A stretch of 64,000 nucleotides of DNA from Cymodocea nodosa. Taxonomy: Eukaryota > Streptophyta > Magnoliopsida > Alismatales > Cymodoceaceae. A program made the position numbers and the translations under genes. The notes beneath the pieces were generated by a model. It had not been told where the DNA came from. It ran no database searches and saw only the letters and a program-made list of their open reading frames with translations. Location of the stretch: the NCBI GenBank assembly GCA_036874045.1, contig CM072340.1, positions 883,001-947,000 of the forward strand. Direction: 5' to 3'. Positions 22,150 to 36,287 of this stretch are shown here, one piece after another (position 1 is the first letter of the stretch; each line of letters starts with the position of its first letter).

Positions 22150-23360
22150 TAGATTCATCAATACCTCATCAATAATATAACTATTGAAAAATATATCGCA
22201 TGAGCTAAATTGTTTTTAGACAATTTTGTAAGTTGCTTAGAAGAGAGAGTTATACAAGATAGTCAAGGTATAAGTGTAGAAGAAAAATTAGTAATTTTTC
22301 TTGTTATAGTTGGTCAGAACCAATCATATGAGGTAACTACTAAGTGTTTTGGGAGATCTTCTTGGACCATTAGCACATATTTCAATGAGGTTGTCAATGC
22401 TATTATCAAATTACATGATATACTTATAGCAAAACCTTCATTATCAACACCAAGCAGAATTTGTAACGATCCAAATGTCTACCTATATTTTAAAGTAAAA
22501 CGTGATTTATATTATGGTGTTCTTATATTGTCATGCAATGTATTTTGACTTAGTAATTTTTTCATGTTCTCAATATAGGATTGCATTAATGCTATTAATG
22601 GTACACATGTCTATGCTACAATTTATCAAGAAGAAACTGTTAGATATAGGAATAGAAAATGTGAATTAATGTAAAATATATTAACAACTTGTAATTTTGA
22701 CATAAAAATCACATATATAATTGTTGAATGGAAATGATCAGCTGTAGATGCTTAGATATTATAAAATGTAACTTCCCATAATTTTGAACTTAAAAGACCA
22801 AATGGTATGTCATTACTTTCATACACATTATTTGTTTAATTAAATGTAAATTACAAAAAGTGTTAAATGATATGTATATGTTGCAGGTAAGTATTATCTA
22901 GTAGATGTAGGATTCCCAAATCGCCTAAAATTTATTTTCTCATTTTAAGGTATATGATATCATTTATCAAAATATGATCAAAATTGAGTTCCAACTAACA
23001 CAGTAGAAAATTTCAATTACAAACATTCTCAATTGAAAATTGTTATAGAACACACATTTTGAGTAATCAAACATCAATTTACAATTTTACGATGTCACAT
23101 GTCATTTCCATTTTAGACATAAGTTAAAATTATTTTAATATGTTTCCTTGTCTACAATTTCATTAGAAGAACATATCAAAAAAATTTACTTCAAGATCTA
23201 GAAGACGAAGCAATTGAAGAAAATATTGTATTACATGAGAAATCTATTAATAATATTGAAGATAACATAAATTGTACTAATAATCTAAGTATAGAACAAA
23301 GAAAAAAAGTTACTTCATATGTGCTTGTTATTATAGTTGTTTTAAATTTATACACAAAAG
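22150..23360 (+). pseudogene. Decayed PIF/Harbinger DDE transposase
   Basis: Exon-like segment 22210-22500 reads LDNFVSCLEERVIQDSQGIS and GRSSWTISTYFNEVVNAIIK. A second segment from about 22580 reads INAINGTHVYAT then YRNRKCEL and TCNFDIKITYI. A third after a TGTTGCAG acceptor near 22888 reads YYLVDVGFPNRLKFIF, VENFNYKHSQLK and IEHTF. These follow the DDE_Tnp_4 order, including first D (in GTHV context) and catalytic E (IEHTF). Several in-frame stops and frame shifts inactivate it. With the ORF1 remnant at 20.9-21.7 kb this was a two-gene autonomous element. Confidence 0.8.
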
Positions 23361-24305
23361 TTTATAAAAAATTATTAATATATATTTTATTATTTTATAA
23401 AAATAAATTTAATTATTATAAAAATCTTTATTATCATTTCTTATTACTTCCTTGTGTGTACAAATACTTCAACTTTCCTATCATTTTCAAGTGTGCACAA
23501 ATAACAAATCACTTTTTGTCATTTTTCACCATTTCTTTTATCTCCTATCATTTCATTTACTATCGAAAAATGTGTGGGTCCTTAAAATCCTTCCAATTTT
23601 TCTACCTTTTTACCACTCATTTGTCCACTTATGAAAAGATGCCAAGTCCAAGGGTTTATTTCTCTATTTCTTTACCGCTAATTTGTCCACCTTATGGAAA
23701 GATACCAAATCTAAGGAGTTATTTCTCTACTTCAAATTCCTCTAATTGAGTTTTTAGTTTACTACTTATATAATAGCATTAAACTCATAAGCACAAGATA
23801 ATATTCCAACCCAAGAAACCATAGGTAATTTATTTAGATTTAGGCTCACCAACTCAATCCCCAACTAGCAAGAACCTGGACAAATTAATGGGCACATGGG
23901 AAGGCATGGAAAAGCCCTTTAGATAAAAATGAAAAAGAAAATTCTACTAATTTAAAGCAATCTAATTTATGTTTAAGTAGTCTCTGATAGTATTGTTAGC
24001 TAGAGATATTATATAGAAGACACTAAATTTAGATTAATAAAATATATAGTCCAAGATCAACAACCTTTAATATTTTCAGTAGATAAAAAAATTTGATTTT
24101 TCATTGGAAATTATTTAGATCCACATTTTAAAGGTCATTCTAGAAACACAACTAAAAATATAATTCACAAACAGTTTTTAAAAAATTAGGACTTCATAAT
24201 ACAAATGATGAAATTAAAGAGATGTTAGATCGAAATATTAATTTTTATCAAAAACCATATTTCTATAAGAAAATACAAACCTGTCATAACACTTCTTAAG
24301 AGAAT
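23361..24305. other. AT-rich flank of the Harbinger element, no gene seen
   Basis: A C/T-rich, Ser/Phe-coding frame at 23321-23749 is low complexity and not a credible gene. Element termini were not found. Nothing else is recognisable. Confidence 0.45.
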
Positions 24306-24512
24306 ATTTGGTAACAATTATTTCAGCCAACGTATAAAAATATGCTAGTATTTTTCAATAATTGCAATCAAGCATATTATTTATATATTAACTAAGAAAA
24401 TATTATGATTTAAACTAAAAAGGCTGAACATAAAAAAGCTAAATTCTACAACTTATTTTGAGAATGTCAAATTACTTTTATACGTTGATTAAAATAATCA
24501 TTATAAAACATA
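24306..24512. mobile_element. MITE, family M
   Basis: About 205-bp non-coding element, ends TTTGGTAACAATTATTTCAG and CGTTGATTAAAATAATCATT, inverted relative to each other, with CAACGTATAAAA in both arms. It matches the copies at 18411-18632 and 17680-17900. Confidence 0.6.
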
Positions 24513-25096
24513 CGGTTAGTGTTGATAATTTGTGTGAACCTAAAGAAAGGATGTGGACACTTCTGCTTGAAATGGAGAAGTGTGTGTTTTGAAATCTGCA
24601 AGGAATTGCAATGTGAAATTTTTTACTACAATACAATAGAAGCAAAGCTGCAGAAGACGTTCCAACATGTTGATGTCAACAAATAATCTGTAACATGTAA
24701 TGTTGAGTTCATCTGGTCTTATTTAATCAGGAAAAAAAGGATCAGCAATTAAAAATCAAACTATGGATATTACTTTGGGGGATTCCAGTACTTGAATGTT
24801 TACAGCTAATAAACAAAATCCCAGTAGTATACCCAACATAAGAATTAATTTACAGTAATGAAATAAATTATAGAGCATTTTAGACAGATGGACAAGATGA
24901 ACTCAAACATTGTGACTTGAAGAGCTGTGAAGGATCCAAGCCCGGCTTGTGAAGGATTCATTCAAAGTTGATAAAGTTTAGTGCTGACCTGAATAGGTGA
25001 TGTGCCAAGATGAGATTACCGTTCTTGTCCATAGTCGTTCTGAGGATAAAGCAAGCCATGAATCTAGTGTGCATATAGAAGAGACGAACAAATTAA
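24513..25096 (-). other. 3' UTR and 3' flank of AUG5
   Basis: Non-coding. The part nearest 25096 should be the AUG5 3' UTR. The plus-strand ORF 24997-25263 is a shadow of the last AUG5 exon. Confidence 0.45.
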
Positions 25097-28000
25097 TCAC
25101 AGTAGTTTCTGATCATAAAATGCCATTTGAAGTTGCTTTACGAGGTTCAACCAAGTTGCCACATTTTGCCCATCCACAGTCACCCAATCCACAATGGTGG
25201 CAGCTGGTTGCTCCCACCACTCGTCCACCTGCAGAGGTGAAAAAGAAAACCATGCAATGTTAACCTAAAACAGATATAACAGTGCAGTTTATTCTCAGTA
25301 TGACACATAGTGGGGGTTATTGGCTAAAGCACAAACGGAAGATGAACCAATGTTGCTTACCAAGCCTCTAACACGTTCACAGTCTTTCAGGCAGTTCTGA
25401 GCATTCAAAACTGCATTCCTGAGTTCAGGTAACCATCTTTCCATAACAACCTTCTCTTGGTCGGCTGCCAGCTTCAGACAATAGTTAATCATCCTGCAAG
25501 CAACGTTCATGACATTATTAGTACGCAAAGCAAAGAGTCCTACAACGTAAAAGCTTGATTAATACAACTTCAATTGATATATGGTTACCTATCTTGTTCA
25601 TACTGCGTACGATGTGTGTGGTTCAATAAGATACGATTATTTTCAATAAGATCACGCCTTATGTTAACTAAATTAATTGCTTTAGATAACTCTTCCAGAA
25701 CACTGGCCTCAGAGCCCCGGAGTTTCAAACAGAAATCAAGCGACTCCAATACAGATGCCAAGCCAGAATCTGAACTTTCTGCACCCGTTAAGAAGTGCAA
25801 ATTTATCAGTCTATCAATGAGTGCAAATAAAATAAAATTATACAACAAAGTGCAGTGTCAATGAAAACAAATGGCATGGGTATAAGAAACCAACGGGTGT
25901 ATAGTATTTAACATGTTACCACAACTCACTATAATCATATTTTAACAAATTCCGCACTGACCAAGAATAACTTTCACGTTCCTTTCATGGTTTAAAGTAA
26001 TCGGAAAGCCATGCACAGGCTGTGGACGTACGTTATTGCAAATAAGTTCAAAGTACATTTCACAGAAAATGACAATTAGGATTATACTCTAGTAGTTTAG
26101 ATAAGGGAATTACATTTACCTGAATTGTATTGAAGTGCAGCAGATATACGACAAACTGATGGAATTGCCGATGGATCTCCAGCACCAGCTCTTGCAGTCA
26201 ACAAAGCAGCATTTTTTTCTGCAACAGCAACTGCTTCCATTCCTGTAAATCCGTAAGAGCCCATGTACTCTACCAAAGCCTACACAAGAGAGAAAAATAT
26301 CTTGTAACCACAACAATGCTTACATACCATTATGCAACTACGACCCAGCAGGAACACTCTATTTAGGAAAATATATTTTCAAAAAAAAATTGCAATGCCG
26401 AAATGTAAACCACAGAAAGGGACATTTGATTTCAAGCTCAGCAGGATGCCAAGCACATTTTTAATCTGGCTGTGACACAAATCACTTTTACTAACCTGTG
26501 GAGTTGAAGGCATCATGTAAAGGTGGTTGTTCAAACTTCTACAGAAGGAAGATACTTCTTTCTCAATGAGATCCTTTGCACGATTCGACATGCCTGATAG
26601 AGTAATGCATGCTGGAATTATAGTTTTTGAAGCATGTTGCTGTGCAGCTAATGGTTGTTGACTCCAGAATGCCGATGCCTCCTGCCAATATGTAATGATT
26701 GAAAAGGAACTTTTGATAGTAGACAAGATAAGAGGCTTCTTCTTTGAGAAGAAGATAAAACAAGGCATACTTCAACTAATTAGCAGAAAAATAAAGAAGA
26801 ATAAATCAGCAGGTTAGCATGTCAGGTTTAAATCAAATGCATAAACATCACTTTTTTAACAAAATGCATAAAGACCATGAAATGAAATATAAAAGAAACA
26901 AAACGTTTACAATATTGTACCACCACCAATAGCACAACAAATAGTTCAACCATTTTGATGCACCTTTGAACCATGCATCAGAAGAAAGATGGACTCTGAT
27001 AATCAATCTGTTTAAACATTCTCAACCTATTCTCTACTACTAATTAGTGATTACATTCTAGAACCTGTTTCTAATTTCCGAATCATCATTTGTACTCATT
27101 CTTTTTTTGTTGATCATATATTCCACTGTAAAGATAACTTAGTTGACATTTTGCATATCAACAAACCCTACGTTAGTGTGGCTTTTCAGATGACAGGATG
27201 TTAATAATGGAAAACATTAATAATGTTTGAAATCATATTCATTTCTTCTAAAAACTTTGATAACTGAAGTTATATCATTTGTTGTCAACTTGTCAATCTT
27301 TACATTGCAGTCTTCAATTTAAATATTTTTTGAATAAAAACTTGATTCCTTATTACTAATGCCTTATTACATGTTTTTAATACTTTAATATAATCTTGGA
27401 AACATTTCTTCAATAGAGTGTGAATCTTAACACTAATCTCAGCTGAATCCAAGGTTTGCGGTCTCATTGCCATTACAAATGTGGGTTTAGAGATCTCTAG
27501 TCTCCATTTGTATATGAAACGAGAATCATATGTATTTTTTTCATATTCTGGTTGCTGAAAAAATTTAAAAACGTGAAAATTATGTTGTATGAAAGCAAGT
27601 GTTTTACCATATTTGCTCGAAGAAGAGTAGTATAAATAGTTTCCAGCTCTACTCTACGAGAATCAAACTCTTCAATCTTCTTCCACTTTTTCTGCAATGA
27701 TTCTTCTGCTTCCTTCCATTCTGTACATAACTTATTTAGGCGTTCCACCTCAGAGTTCAATATACTTAAGCTTGCCCTCAATCCAGCAGCTTCTCGTTCT
27801 TTGGCCCAGACATCCAACTAACAGGTAATGTGACAATAGATGGCTTCAGCATACTGCCAATAGTTTATAGAGAGAAAAAATTACAAAGCACATTGCCATT
27901 GTTAATGGTTCTCTGAGATCAAAGGTTTACATGGGAGATGAGTCACCACTATCACAGAATCACAGTTGCAACTTTCTTGAAACAGACAGCAGTGAAAATA

Positions 28001-31000
28001 GATTTTTGTTTAGAAGCAAGCAGAGATTATGACACTAAAACCATTTATAGTTTAATAGATTAAGTAATTAATCCAGAATAGGAGGCACAGCAAAAAAAAT
28101 GCTAAAATCATGCTGTACCTCAAGCTGCCTGATATTGCCAATGCCTTGTGAGATCCCCGGAGGAACTTTTTGTGAGGTAATTAAATCACTGCTTTCATTT
28201 AGATGCTTGATAAGATGTTGGCTTAAAGTTTTGGCTTCAGCAGCCTTGTTCAAAGCGTCCTCTGTTGCCACAAACTGCTGCACATGTGCTTTCTGCAAGA
28301 AAATTACATAAGGATATAGGTTGAGCAACCAACAAAAAATATTTGTGGTAAAAGGTTATAGTAAGAAAAAAAGCTTAATATCAGGATAACATAACATGCA
28401 TTTTCACAATACCATGATTACCAATCTTTTAATACTTCTCTAATTTGTCAAAAAATACAATCAAGGATATTTTTAAATTCAAAATGCTTGTTAAAAATTT
28501 AAAATGAAGAATATTCTTGTAGAACAAAATTTTGCATGACACACTTCCTGTATAATACTAAAAAGATGTTAAGAAGGGTTGACAAAGTTTTCTAAAGCAC
28601 ACTGCACCAGCAGAAATGGCATCCTTCACACAGTTCATTCAAAGTAACATTATCAAATTTTTAAATTTTGAAGTTGTTTGATTCAACTTGTTTATATCCA
28701 CCCGTATACCAAAACACTCTTTTGGGAAAAATCTAGGAATCACAACCCTATGGGATTCTATATTATTATACATTTTAGGACAAAAGAACCTAATTACAAA
28801 GCTTTTTGGAATAAGCAATTTACTTGCCTATTTGGGATGTTTGGTTCATTTTATTCTGAAAAAAGAAAATTGAAATATGCTGTTGCAAATAAGCTAAGTC
28901 AAATGAAGCCTCAAACATAAGTCATATGCTGGATGAGAAAGCTTTTATTGATTTGATGTTGTGATGTTATGTTATGTTTAAGAAAAAAACACTTTATTTC
29001 TCAATCATTTATACAACTCAACAATGTTATTCCAACGTGGCAGATCAGGAAGATGACATCATTGTTTTTCCTTTATTATGGTATCAATTTGCATTCATCG
29101 ATCACAGAGTGAAAAAACATATCAAAACATGGAGTGAACCTTTCAGACAATAATTGCACTAACTGTATACAGAAGATTTACTTAAGTATGGAGGACAATT
29201 AGGATCATGCATTGATAAGATCAATATGAGGAATTTCTTTGATAGAGAGATCTCTGGGGAACAAAAGACTTGATAGGTTAGTAATTTTTTTGTTAGCATG
29301 CCTTTGAAAAGTAATGAATTGCATGCATGCCATTTTTTTGCTTACATGTCATTGAAAAATGACATGGAATTTGATGTTTTTCCATGGCATGCAAGAAAAT
29401 ATTTCATTATTAATCACCATAGCTGGTCACATGGATTCTTTCAAGCTAAACAAAATACCTGTCTTTCAAGAAGCTGATTAGAAGTTTGACTCATGGATAA
29501 ATCAGTCCCTCCCTTGCCATCATTACATACTTGATATTGCAAAGGGGAGTTTGCATCAGGGGAAGCATCTATTACTCTGTTGTTCTCATATTTGTATCTA
29601 AAGACCACAATCTAGTTAATTGTGTTGTAAAACAGAAGCGAAGTAGCAGAGCAAGTAAGAAGCCATGAAAACAAAAGTCACCTTAGAAGTTCAGCATCTG
29701 CTTTTATATCAATTTTTTCTGCTTCTCTGCGAATTAAAGCACTTATTCGTGATGTATATGCAGAAATTTCCTTAAGGAGAAGAGAAGGGTTCTTCAAAGC
29801 ATCAATAAGAATGGCATTGACCTCATCAGGTACTTCCTCATCAAGATCAAACCCTAATTTATGGGCATCTAAATAAGGGCTTGCATGAATACCATTCCCA
29901 TCGTAAGCAGGGAACGTGTTACATATTTTTTCAATCATTTGGCTAGCAAGGGTTTCACATGCCTTGCGGATATTTCTCTCTCGTGTGGTTTCCATTACTA
30001 TAACATCATCCGAAGTCTTATTTCCTTTGACAGTTGAATAGACAGCTTCTTTCTCAACATTTGCATTCAAATTATCAATGGTGTCAATGGTGTTGCTTGT
30101 AACAGAACTCTGAACATCCCTTGCCTCAGTGACATAGTACTGAAGACGCTTATGGTACTCCGCAAATATTTTAGCTGCCTCATCACATTGTTGATCATAG
30201 GCTTCCAACATCACCTGCTTGTGCCTATACAGCAAAACAAATGTACGAAGGAAAATGAAAATTTTATAAAGAAAGTAATAGGGATATGAGATATTTGAAT
30301 AGTTTGATACCTAAATAAACAAATTAACACCAAATAGTGCTAAATAGAATAGTATTAAAACACCTTACATTAGTAGTGAACAAATGAATAAACAAAATTC
30401 AGGTCATGCTAAAACAACATAAATTCTATGTCACTGACTCACTAATGCATGTTGGCTCATGTACCGTGTAGACTGGATTTTTCTGCATCAACAATATTTT
30501 AATGAAATGTATTGTGTAATACACATTTTTACAGAGAAACCACCTTGATGATAGAGTCACGTAAATGACTAGGATTAAAATTTCTCTTAAATTATGTGAT
30601 GGATTTGAAACAACAAAGATCTAAAAGAATATGGATCCAAGTTGTAAACCTGAGATGGATTTTGTAGAATATGCTGTAATAATAAACAAAGCATGTTAAG
30701 AGGCTGAAATAATAGCACAGTGCAATTGTCATGGTTATCAGAGTAAAAGGCAATTCCAAGGTGACATCTCCCATAATTGCCTCTGGTGAGAGATGGGGGG
30801 ACCAGTAGGGGCGCAAACAGATTAGATATGATACGGATATGTTGCTATCACCATATCCATATCCATTTTTAAATTACGGATATGAATACCTACAAATAGG
30901 AAAATGACATATCCTTATCCTCAAAAAATGGATACAGACACGGAATGGATAAAAGAGCACCAGATAGAGAATATCAGATGTAAAAGCTGATAATATGACA

Positions 31001-32200
31001 TACATGATAATTATAAGATGGTTCCCCAGATACAGATAATATCCGTATCTGACTATCTGTATGAAGAAAACGGATGGCTCCACTGAGACGAGATTATAAG
31101 ATGAGCCAGACAGATGGATGCAAGATTATGAAATGAGCCAAACAGGTGGAAATAAGAGATGATAAGGTTATCCCATGCTGTTGGAAGATGATATTCGTAT
31201 TTGTATCAGTTAAAATTGTAAGTACCATATCTGCTTCAAAATGAATACAGATACGGATCTTTTACAGATAATTTGTATCCATTTGCACCCCTAGCAACCG
31301 CCCAAGTAAGACAAATAGAAAAGTAAGAAATGAAGGAAATATATAAAACAGTCCACCACCTTATTCAGAGTAATACAATGGAAATCACGAAAATTGCGTC
31401 TTATTAATCAGTTAATGTCTGACAGGAAAATGCTTGACTCGGGATTGGGAGAAGACTTTAATCAGAAGATTGTGCCTTGCCTGTCGTATTATTTAGCATG
31501 CAGTTTCTGCATGGTATGGGCAGGACCAAGGAGAGAACTAGTTGCAGAGGCAATGGAAGTTTTCACGGTTAAGCCATTCCTCATTACCCTAGATGCCTAA
31601 GCACAGATCTGTGGAAATTGCACTAGTTAGCACCATAGTTGTGCGACGACAGTTGACAAGAGCATTCTGAATTCATTACCTAATTGGACGATTCCGACTG
31701 ACTGCCGCCAATTGATTCCAAACATTTTACATAAAGCATGCCCAGCTCAATCGGAAAATATAGGTCGTATCTTACCTTCCAGTGGACCTCTCGTCGAGCA
31801 CCCTCTTCCTCTCCGACTCCTCCCTCGCCACCTCCGCCATCCTAGCCCTCAACTCCTTCCTCTGCCTCTGCACGACCTGCCCCAACCTCGCTGCCTCCTC
31901 CTCCGCCAGATCCCTCTCCCTAACCGCTGCCTCCCTCTCGCCCAATGCCGCCAACGTCAGCCCTCCTTTCTTTCCCTTCTCTCCCTGCGCTCCGTGCACA
32001 AGTATGTTCCTCCTCACCGTCCCCACCGTTGCCTCCGACCTCACCCTCTCCAGCAGGAAGCTCCACACGGGGACCATGTTCCCCCGGCAGATCTTGCGGA
32101 GGGTGTCCAGGGACAGCGGTGGCCCTGTGTAGCCCATCTCCTTCTGCAGCCACTCCTGAATCGCCTCCGGCCGCGGGGCCGCGCTCACCGGATGCTGCAT
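25097..32200 (-). CDS. AUG5: AUGMIN SUBUNIT 5 (HAUS5-like)
   Basis: Complete ten-exon gene, in transcript order: 31776-32200, 29682-30224, 29459-29597, 28119-28292, 27608-27817, 26496-26681, 26120-26279, 25589-25778, 25361-25493, 25097-25228. All junctions are GT-AG and keep frame; product 763 aa. Augmin binds existing microtubules and recruits gamma-tubulin for branching nucleation in the plant spindle, phragmoplast and cortical array. The N-terminus has the family hallmarks [14 protein letters not shown] (about 11-24) and [13 protein letters not shown] [19 protein letters not shown]. Coiled coils follow at about 88-142 and 428-490 ([20 protein letters not shown]). Later landmarks are [29 protein letters not shown] and the closing DEWWEQPA...DWVTVDGQ block. 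The ATG at 32200 is chosen because [17 protein letters not shown] matches the family start; frame stays open upstream. Exon 1 is much more GC-rich than the rest. Intron 1 (30225-31775) holds a hAT-like element. Confidence 0.95.
30806..31293. mobile_element. hAT-like MITE in AUG5 intron 1
   Basis: Starts TAGGGGCGCAAACAGATT and ends AATTTGTATCCATTTGCACCCCTA, matching inverted ends TAGGGGYGCAAA. The inside repeats CGGATATG/CATATCC motifs in both orientations, giving a long imperfect foldback. The 8-bp flanks (GGGACCAG, GCAACCGC) do not match well. Non-coding. Confidence 0.65.
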
Positions 32201-33190
32201 TGGGACGAAGCCCTGGAGCAGAATGGCGGCTATCGGCGGTATCGGAGTGCCGGAGTGCGGGAATGGGAGGCGAAGTACAACCAGAGCTTTCGGTCCTGCT
32301 CTCTCATGACATCTCTGGCCCATGGGCTTTTTGGATTAAAATATGACAAATAATTCTCACAAGTCTTACACTTCCACTTCTCCCATGATTTTTGGTATAT
32401 ATATATATTTCTCTTTTTTTGTTTTTGTCTCTCACGTTATTCTTGTTGTCTGATATATAAGCTTTGTTCTTTATATTACCATCGTTTTTCTTATCATTCT
32501 CATCACTCACAGTTACCATCTGATGTCATTTATTACATTTGAATTCCGAGGCCACGGTTTGCTAGAGATCAAATAAGTGTATATAGGAGCATGTTTTAAA
32601 TTTTAATTAATCTTTGGTGTAAATAGTGCCGTGGTATGTTCAGACACTTGTTCCCTTGTATACAGGATCTGTTTATGCACCAACATTATCACATTATTGT
32701 ATTCGGCTCTTTCATTCTTTTTTATTTGGCAGATGAAATACAGATATGGAGAAGAATATCATGCAAGGGAAGATTATCAGTGATAGAGATATTTTTTTAC
32801 TCCTGTATTCTAAAACTTTCGTTTCGATGAATAATGCATTAGTTAGTGACGTGATCTCTTTTATGTTTTTGAAAAATTTGATTTCTTATACCCTAAGGTT
32901 TCTCTTTTTCAACATGATTAATTTGTGCATTCTTACGAGTTTAAAAATAGGAGGGAACTACGAGATTTGCTACCTTTAGTGGTAATTGTTATTGTTATCA
33001 TCTGATGTAAATGTTATTGTTTATCTTTTTTTTTTGTTATTTTTTTTAATTATCATTAATAAATATAAGTGGAAATATTAAACTTTTGAAAGATCTTGTG
33101 GAAGACAAAGAGTCAAAACAAGAACAAATACTCGTATAACTGATGAAACCATAAAAATTCATATTTACTTTTGTAAGTGATGTGAATTAT
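32201..33190. other. AUG5 5' flank and AT-rich intergenic DNA
   Basis: 32201-32330 is GC-rich and likely contains the AUG5 5' UTR and promoter edge. The rest is AT-rich and has no recognisable gene. Confidence 0.5.
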
Positions 33191-33539
33191 AGGTATATTT
33201 GTGTACCTAAAAAGTGATAGAAAAAAATAAAGAAGAAAACATTAGAAAGTTCAAAAAGTGACCGAAAAGAAAGTTGTCATAAAATTATAGTATTTGTACA
33301 CTAACCAGAAAGTGACAAAAAATAACAAAATATAATAAAATATGAATGAATAACATAAAAATGTTTGTAGACATCTCAAGTGTAAAGAAAAATTAAAAAT
33401 GTTTACATTTTCATAATAATATATATATTACATTTTGCCCATGTAGATAACATCATTTCATTACACATGGTATCAGCTATTTATTTCTTTTGTTGTTGAG
33501 TTAATCCTATTGCAATTGCTCTTTCAACTTCTCGGTCTG

Positions 33540-34830
33540 TATCTTCATATATTTGTGCATCATTAATATCTTAAAATTCTTTTAACTTATCTTGTAGATT
33601 TTTAAGTAAATCTTCTTTATCTCTTTTATGAATAAAATTATATAATAGAAAACATGCATGAATAATTTTTACTTGAGTTTTAAATGAAAATGATATATAA
33701 CCACGTAGAATTACAAAATGATATTTCATAATACCAAATGTACACTTGATCACTGTCCTTAATTGTGAATGCGTATAATTGAAATTTTCTATGTCATTTA
33801 TTGAAAGTTGAGATATATCATAATCTAATAAATGATATTTAACACCTCTAAATGAGTAGATAAATTTTGATCTATTTAGAAAATTAGCATCTACTAAGTA
33901 AAATTTACCTACAATAAAATAAATATTAGTCTAAAGATAAAATAAATGACCAACTAAACTAATATAAATATTTATTAGTTGGAACTTGAAGTCCATTAAA
34001 TTGAGAGATTACATCTTAATAACTCTAACATCAACAGCAGACTCTTCCTATACAGTAATAATATAAACAAACTTCATATCAAAATTACAAGCTACTAATA
34101 CATTTTATGGTAATTCACCCTTTTTTGTTTCTAAAGGGTGTTATTTCTTTTCCATGAATGGTTATTTTAATATGTGTACCATCTATTACATTAATACAAT
34201 CCTGTTATCAAATACAAGAGAATCATTAGAATAAATAATATCAATTTTTAAAGAAATGACAACAAATGGAAATAGTAGATTACCTTAAAGTATGGGAAGA
34301 TATTTGCATTACTAGAAAATTGTCTGTGTTGATGATAAATGTTTAACTAGAAGTTTTCCACCTAAATCAACTATAATATTCAACATCTCATTGAATACAT
34401 GATTGATAGTGTAGTCTAAACAATGAAATATTTCTCTTGTTACTTATATTTTTGATTTTGACCTACTATTACCAAAAATATAACTAATTTCTCTTATACA
34501 ATGATGTTATCACCATCACGTATTACTCATTCCATTCTCAATAAATCACAAAATTGTAGGAAGACAAACTAACTCATACAATATATTTTCTTACAATTAT
34601 ATGTTTGATTTAGTAAATTCGAATCCAACAATCTTCTAAAATAATATTGTATTTCTTTACTATATATGTGATCTATAACTAGTAAACTAATACTAGAATG
34701 ACATGTAATTGTACTAAAGTAATTCCATGCTAACATCATTATCTTTTGCTTTTTCCTTGCTCTTTCATCTTCTTGTTCTAATAGCAACCTTAACCTATGA
34801 GTCATTTCCTTTGAATTCATTTTCAAAGAA
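33540..34830 (-). pseudogene. Decayed PIF/Harbinger DDE transposase
   Basis: Minus-strand pieces in family order: near 34826-34569, RRLLDSNLLNQTYNCKKIYC (N-terminal region); near 33780-33571, NFNYTHSQLRTVIKCTFGIM then FVILRGYISF and IIHACFLLYNFIHK (C-terminal DDE region and catalytic-E block, here IKCTFG, with Glu replaced by Lys). Middle parts are interrupted by stops. The N-terminal piece aligns well with that of the plus-strand element at 37.9 kb, so the two share a family. The left edge near 33190 (ATAGGTATATTTGTGTAC) may be a degraded terminus. Confidence 0.75.
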
Positions 34831-34989
34831 TATCACCAATAACAAAATATCATCTATATTACTTGCATCAGTAAGAGTTTATAATCACCTACACATAACA
34901 TTAAATAGATAAAAGTGTATCATAACTTCAAACAACATAAAAGTCTAACATATCATCCAACAATATAAGAGTTTATCAAAAAGTTCAAC

Positions 34990-36125
34990 AACATAACAAT
35001 CAATAACATAACAATATAACAACCAACATCAGTAACATAATAGTTTAAGTACATCAACATAGATAAAACCTCAATCATGCTAATTTCTTGTCATTTGATA
35101 TAATTAAAAATTGTTTGAGTATTTTTGTATTTTGTAATAATCTAGTTGCTTGAAATTGTTCCTCATCGTTAAGCTCATATAGTGAGAATAATATGTTCAT
35201 CGCATCTTCTATTTTCTTTTCTTTCATATGCTTCATTTGCAACTTTTCTTTTTCTACTTCATTTCATTTTGTTATAATTTGCACATTTTCTTTTTCCACT
35301 TCATATAATCCATCTATAATTTCAATTCTACGTGTGTGTCTTTAAGATCATCTCTTACAAAATAATCTTTAAAATCATTTGTCATATCTTGAACTACATT
35401 GGACATTACTTCTTAAGACTTTGTATGCAATCGATGCTTCTTTTCCTTCTTAAAAGCATCTATTGTAGAAACATTGGTTAATGATGACTCTATTTGGATT
35501 GAACGAACCTCTCCATCTGCAACTCAATCAAATACTAGAGGAAGTGTCTCATTGTCAACATTTAAAGGAACATGCATCTCATCTTCATGTTGTCATTGTG
35601 AATAATCCTTAGGCTACCTTACTCAAGAACTAGATTCTATGTTGTATTCAAAAATAATTTACAATTGCTCAAATATAAGGTAAGGTTTTCCTTTACACTA
35701 TTTACAATTAGGATGTTTTTGCAATTGAAAAGAATAATTTATCAAATTTAGAGTTAAATTAGAGCCAATAACTAGAAGTTGATAAATTGCTTACAAATTC
35801 TGTCTAAATTTTTTCAAGTATATTAGTATATCCATTTACATAATCTCAACTCTATTTACTTTGAATTTAAATTTTTTTATAGTTTCTGTACATTAATCAT
35901 TAGGTCTTCATACAACTATCTACATTTTTACTTGTCATGCTATTTACACACTTCTCATTATATTATTCAATGACTTTATCTTACTTATCAGCTCTTATTT
36001 TTTCATCATAGTTCACCAATTACCTTCACTCAACTTTTTACATAATATATTCAAAATTTGTTACCCCAGTAATTCAACTTGTGTAACTTCGTCCTCCACC
36101 TCTTATTATTGTGGTAGACATGGTT
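34990..36125 (-). pseudogene. Probable Harbinger ORF1 remnant
   Basis: On the minus strand, stop-riddled frames contain LKKFRQNL near 35818 and IGSNLTLNLINYSFQ followed by HPNCK and KPYLIFEQL near 35665-35770. These resemble the C-terminal half of Harbinger ORF1 (KKFR...; ...P...LEQIF). Position upstream of the transposase in the same orientation supports this. The reading is weak. Confidence 0.4.
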
Positions 36126-36287
36126 GATTAATATCATATAAGAAAAATATATATAACAACAAATGAAAATGACAAAATAGTAATTTTTAATCTACTTTCA
36201 TGCTTACGTAACTTTCATGTTGTGACATATGTTTGATGCATTCCTAATAAATTGCAATCAGAAGAAGGACAAGCATCTAGAGAGAAA

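Noticed and set aside
31712..32353. Plus-strand Leu/Pro/Arg-rich ORFs opposite AUG5 exon 1
   Set aside because: Shadows of the GC-rich coding strand, which has a strong AUG5 match.
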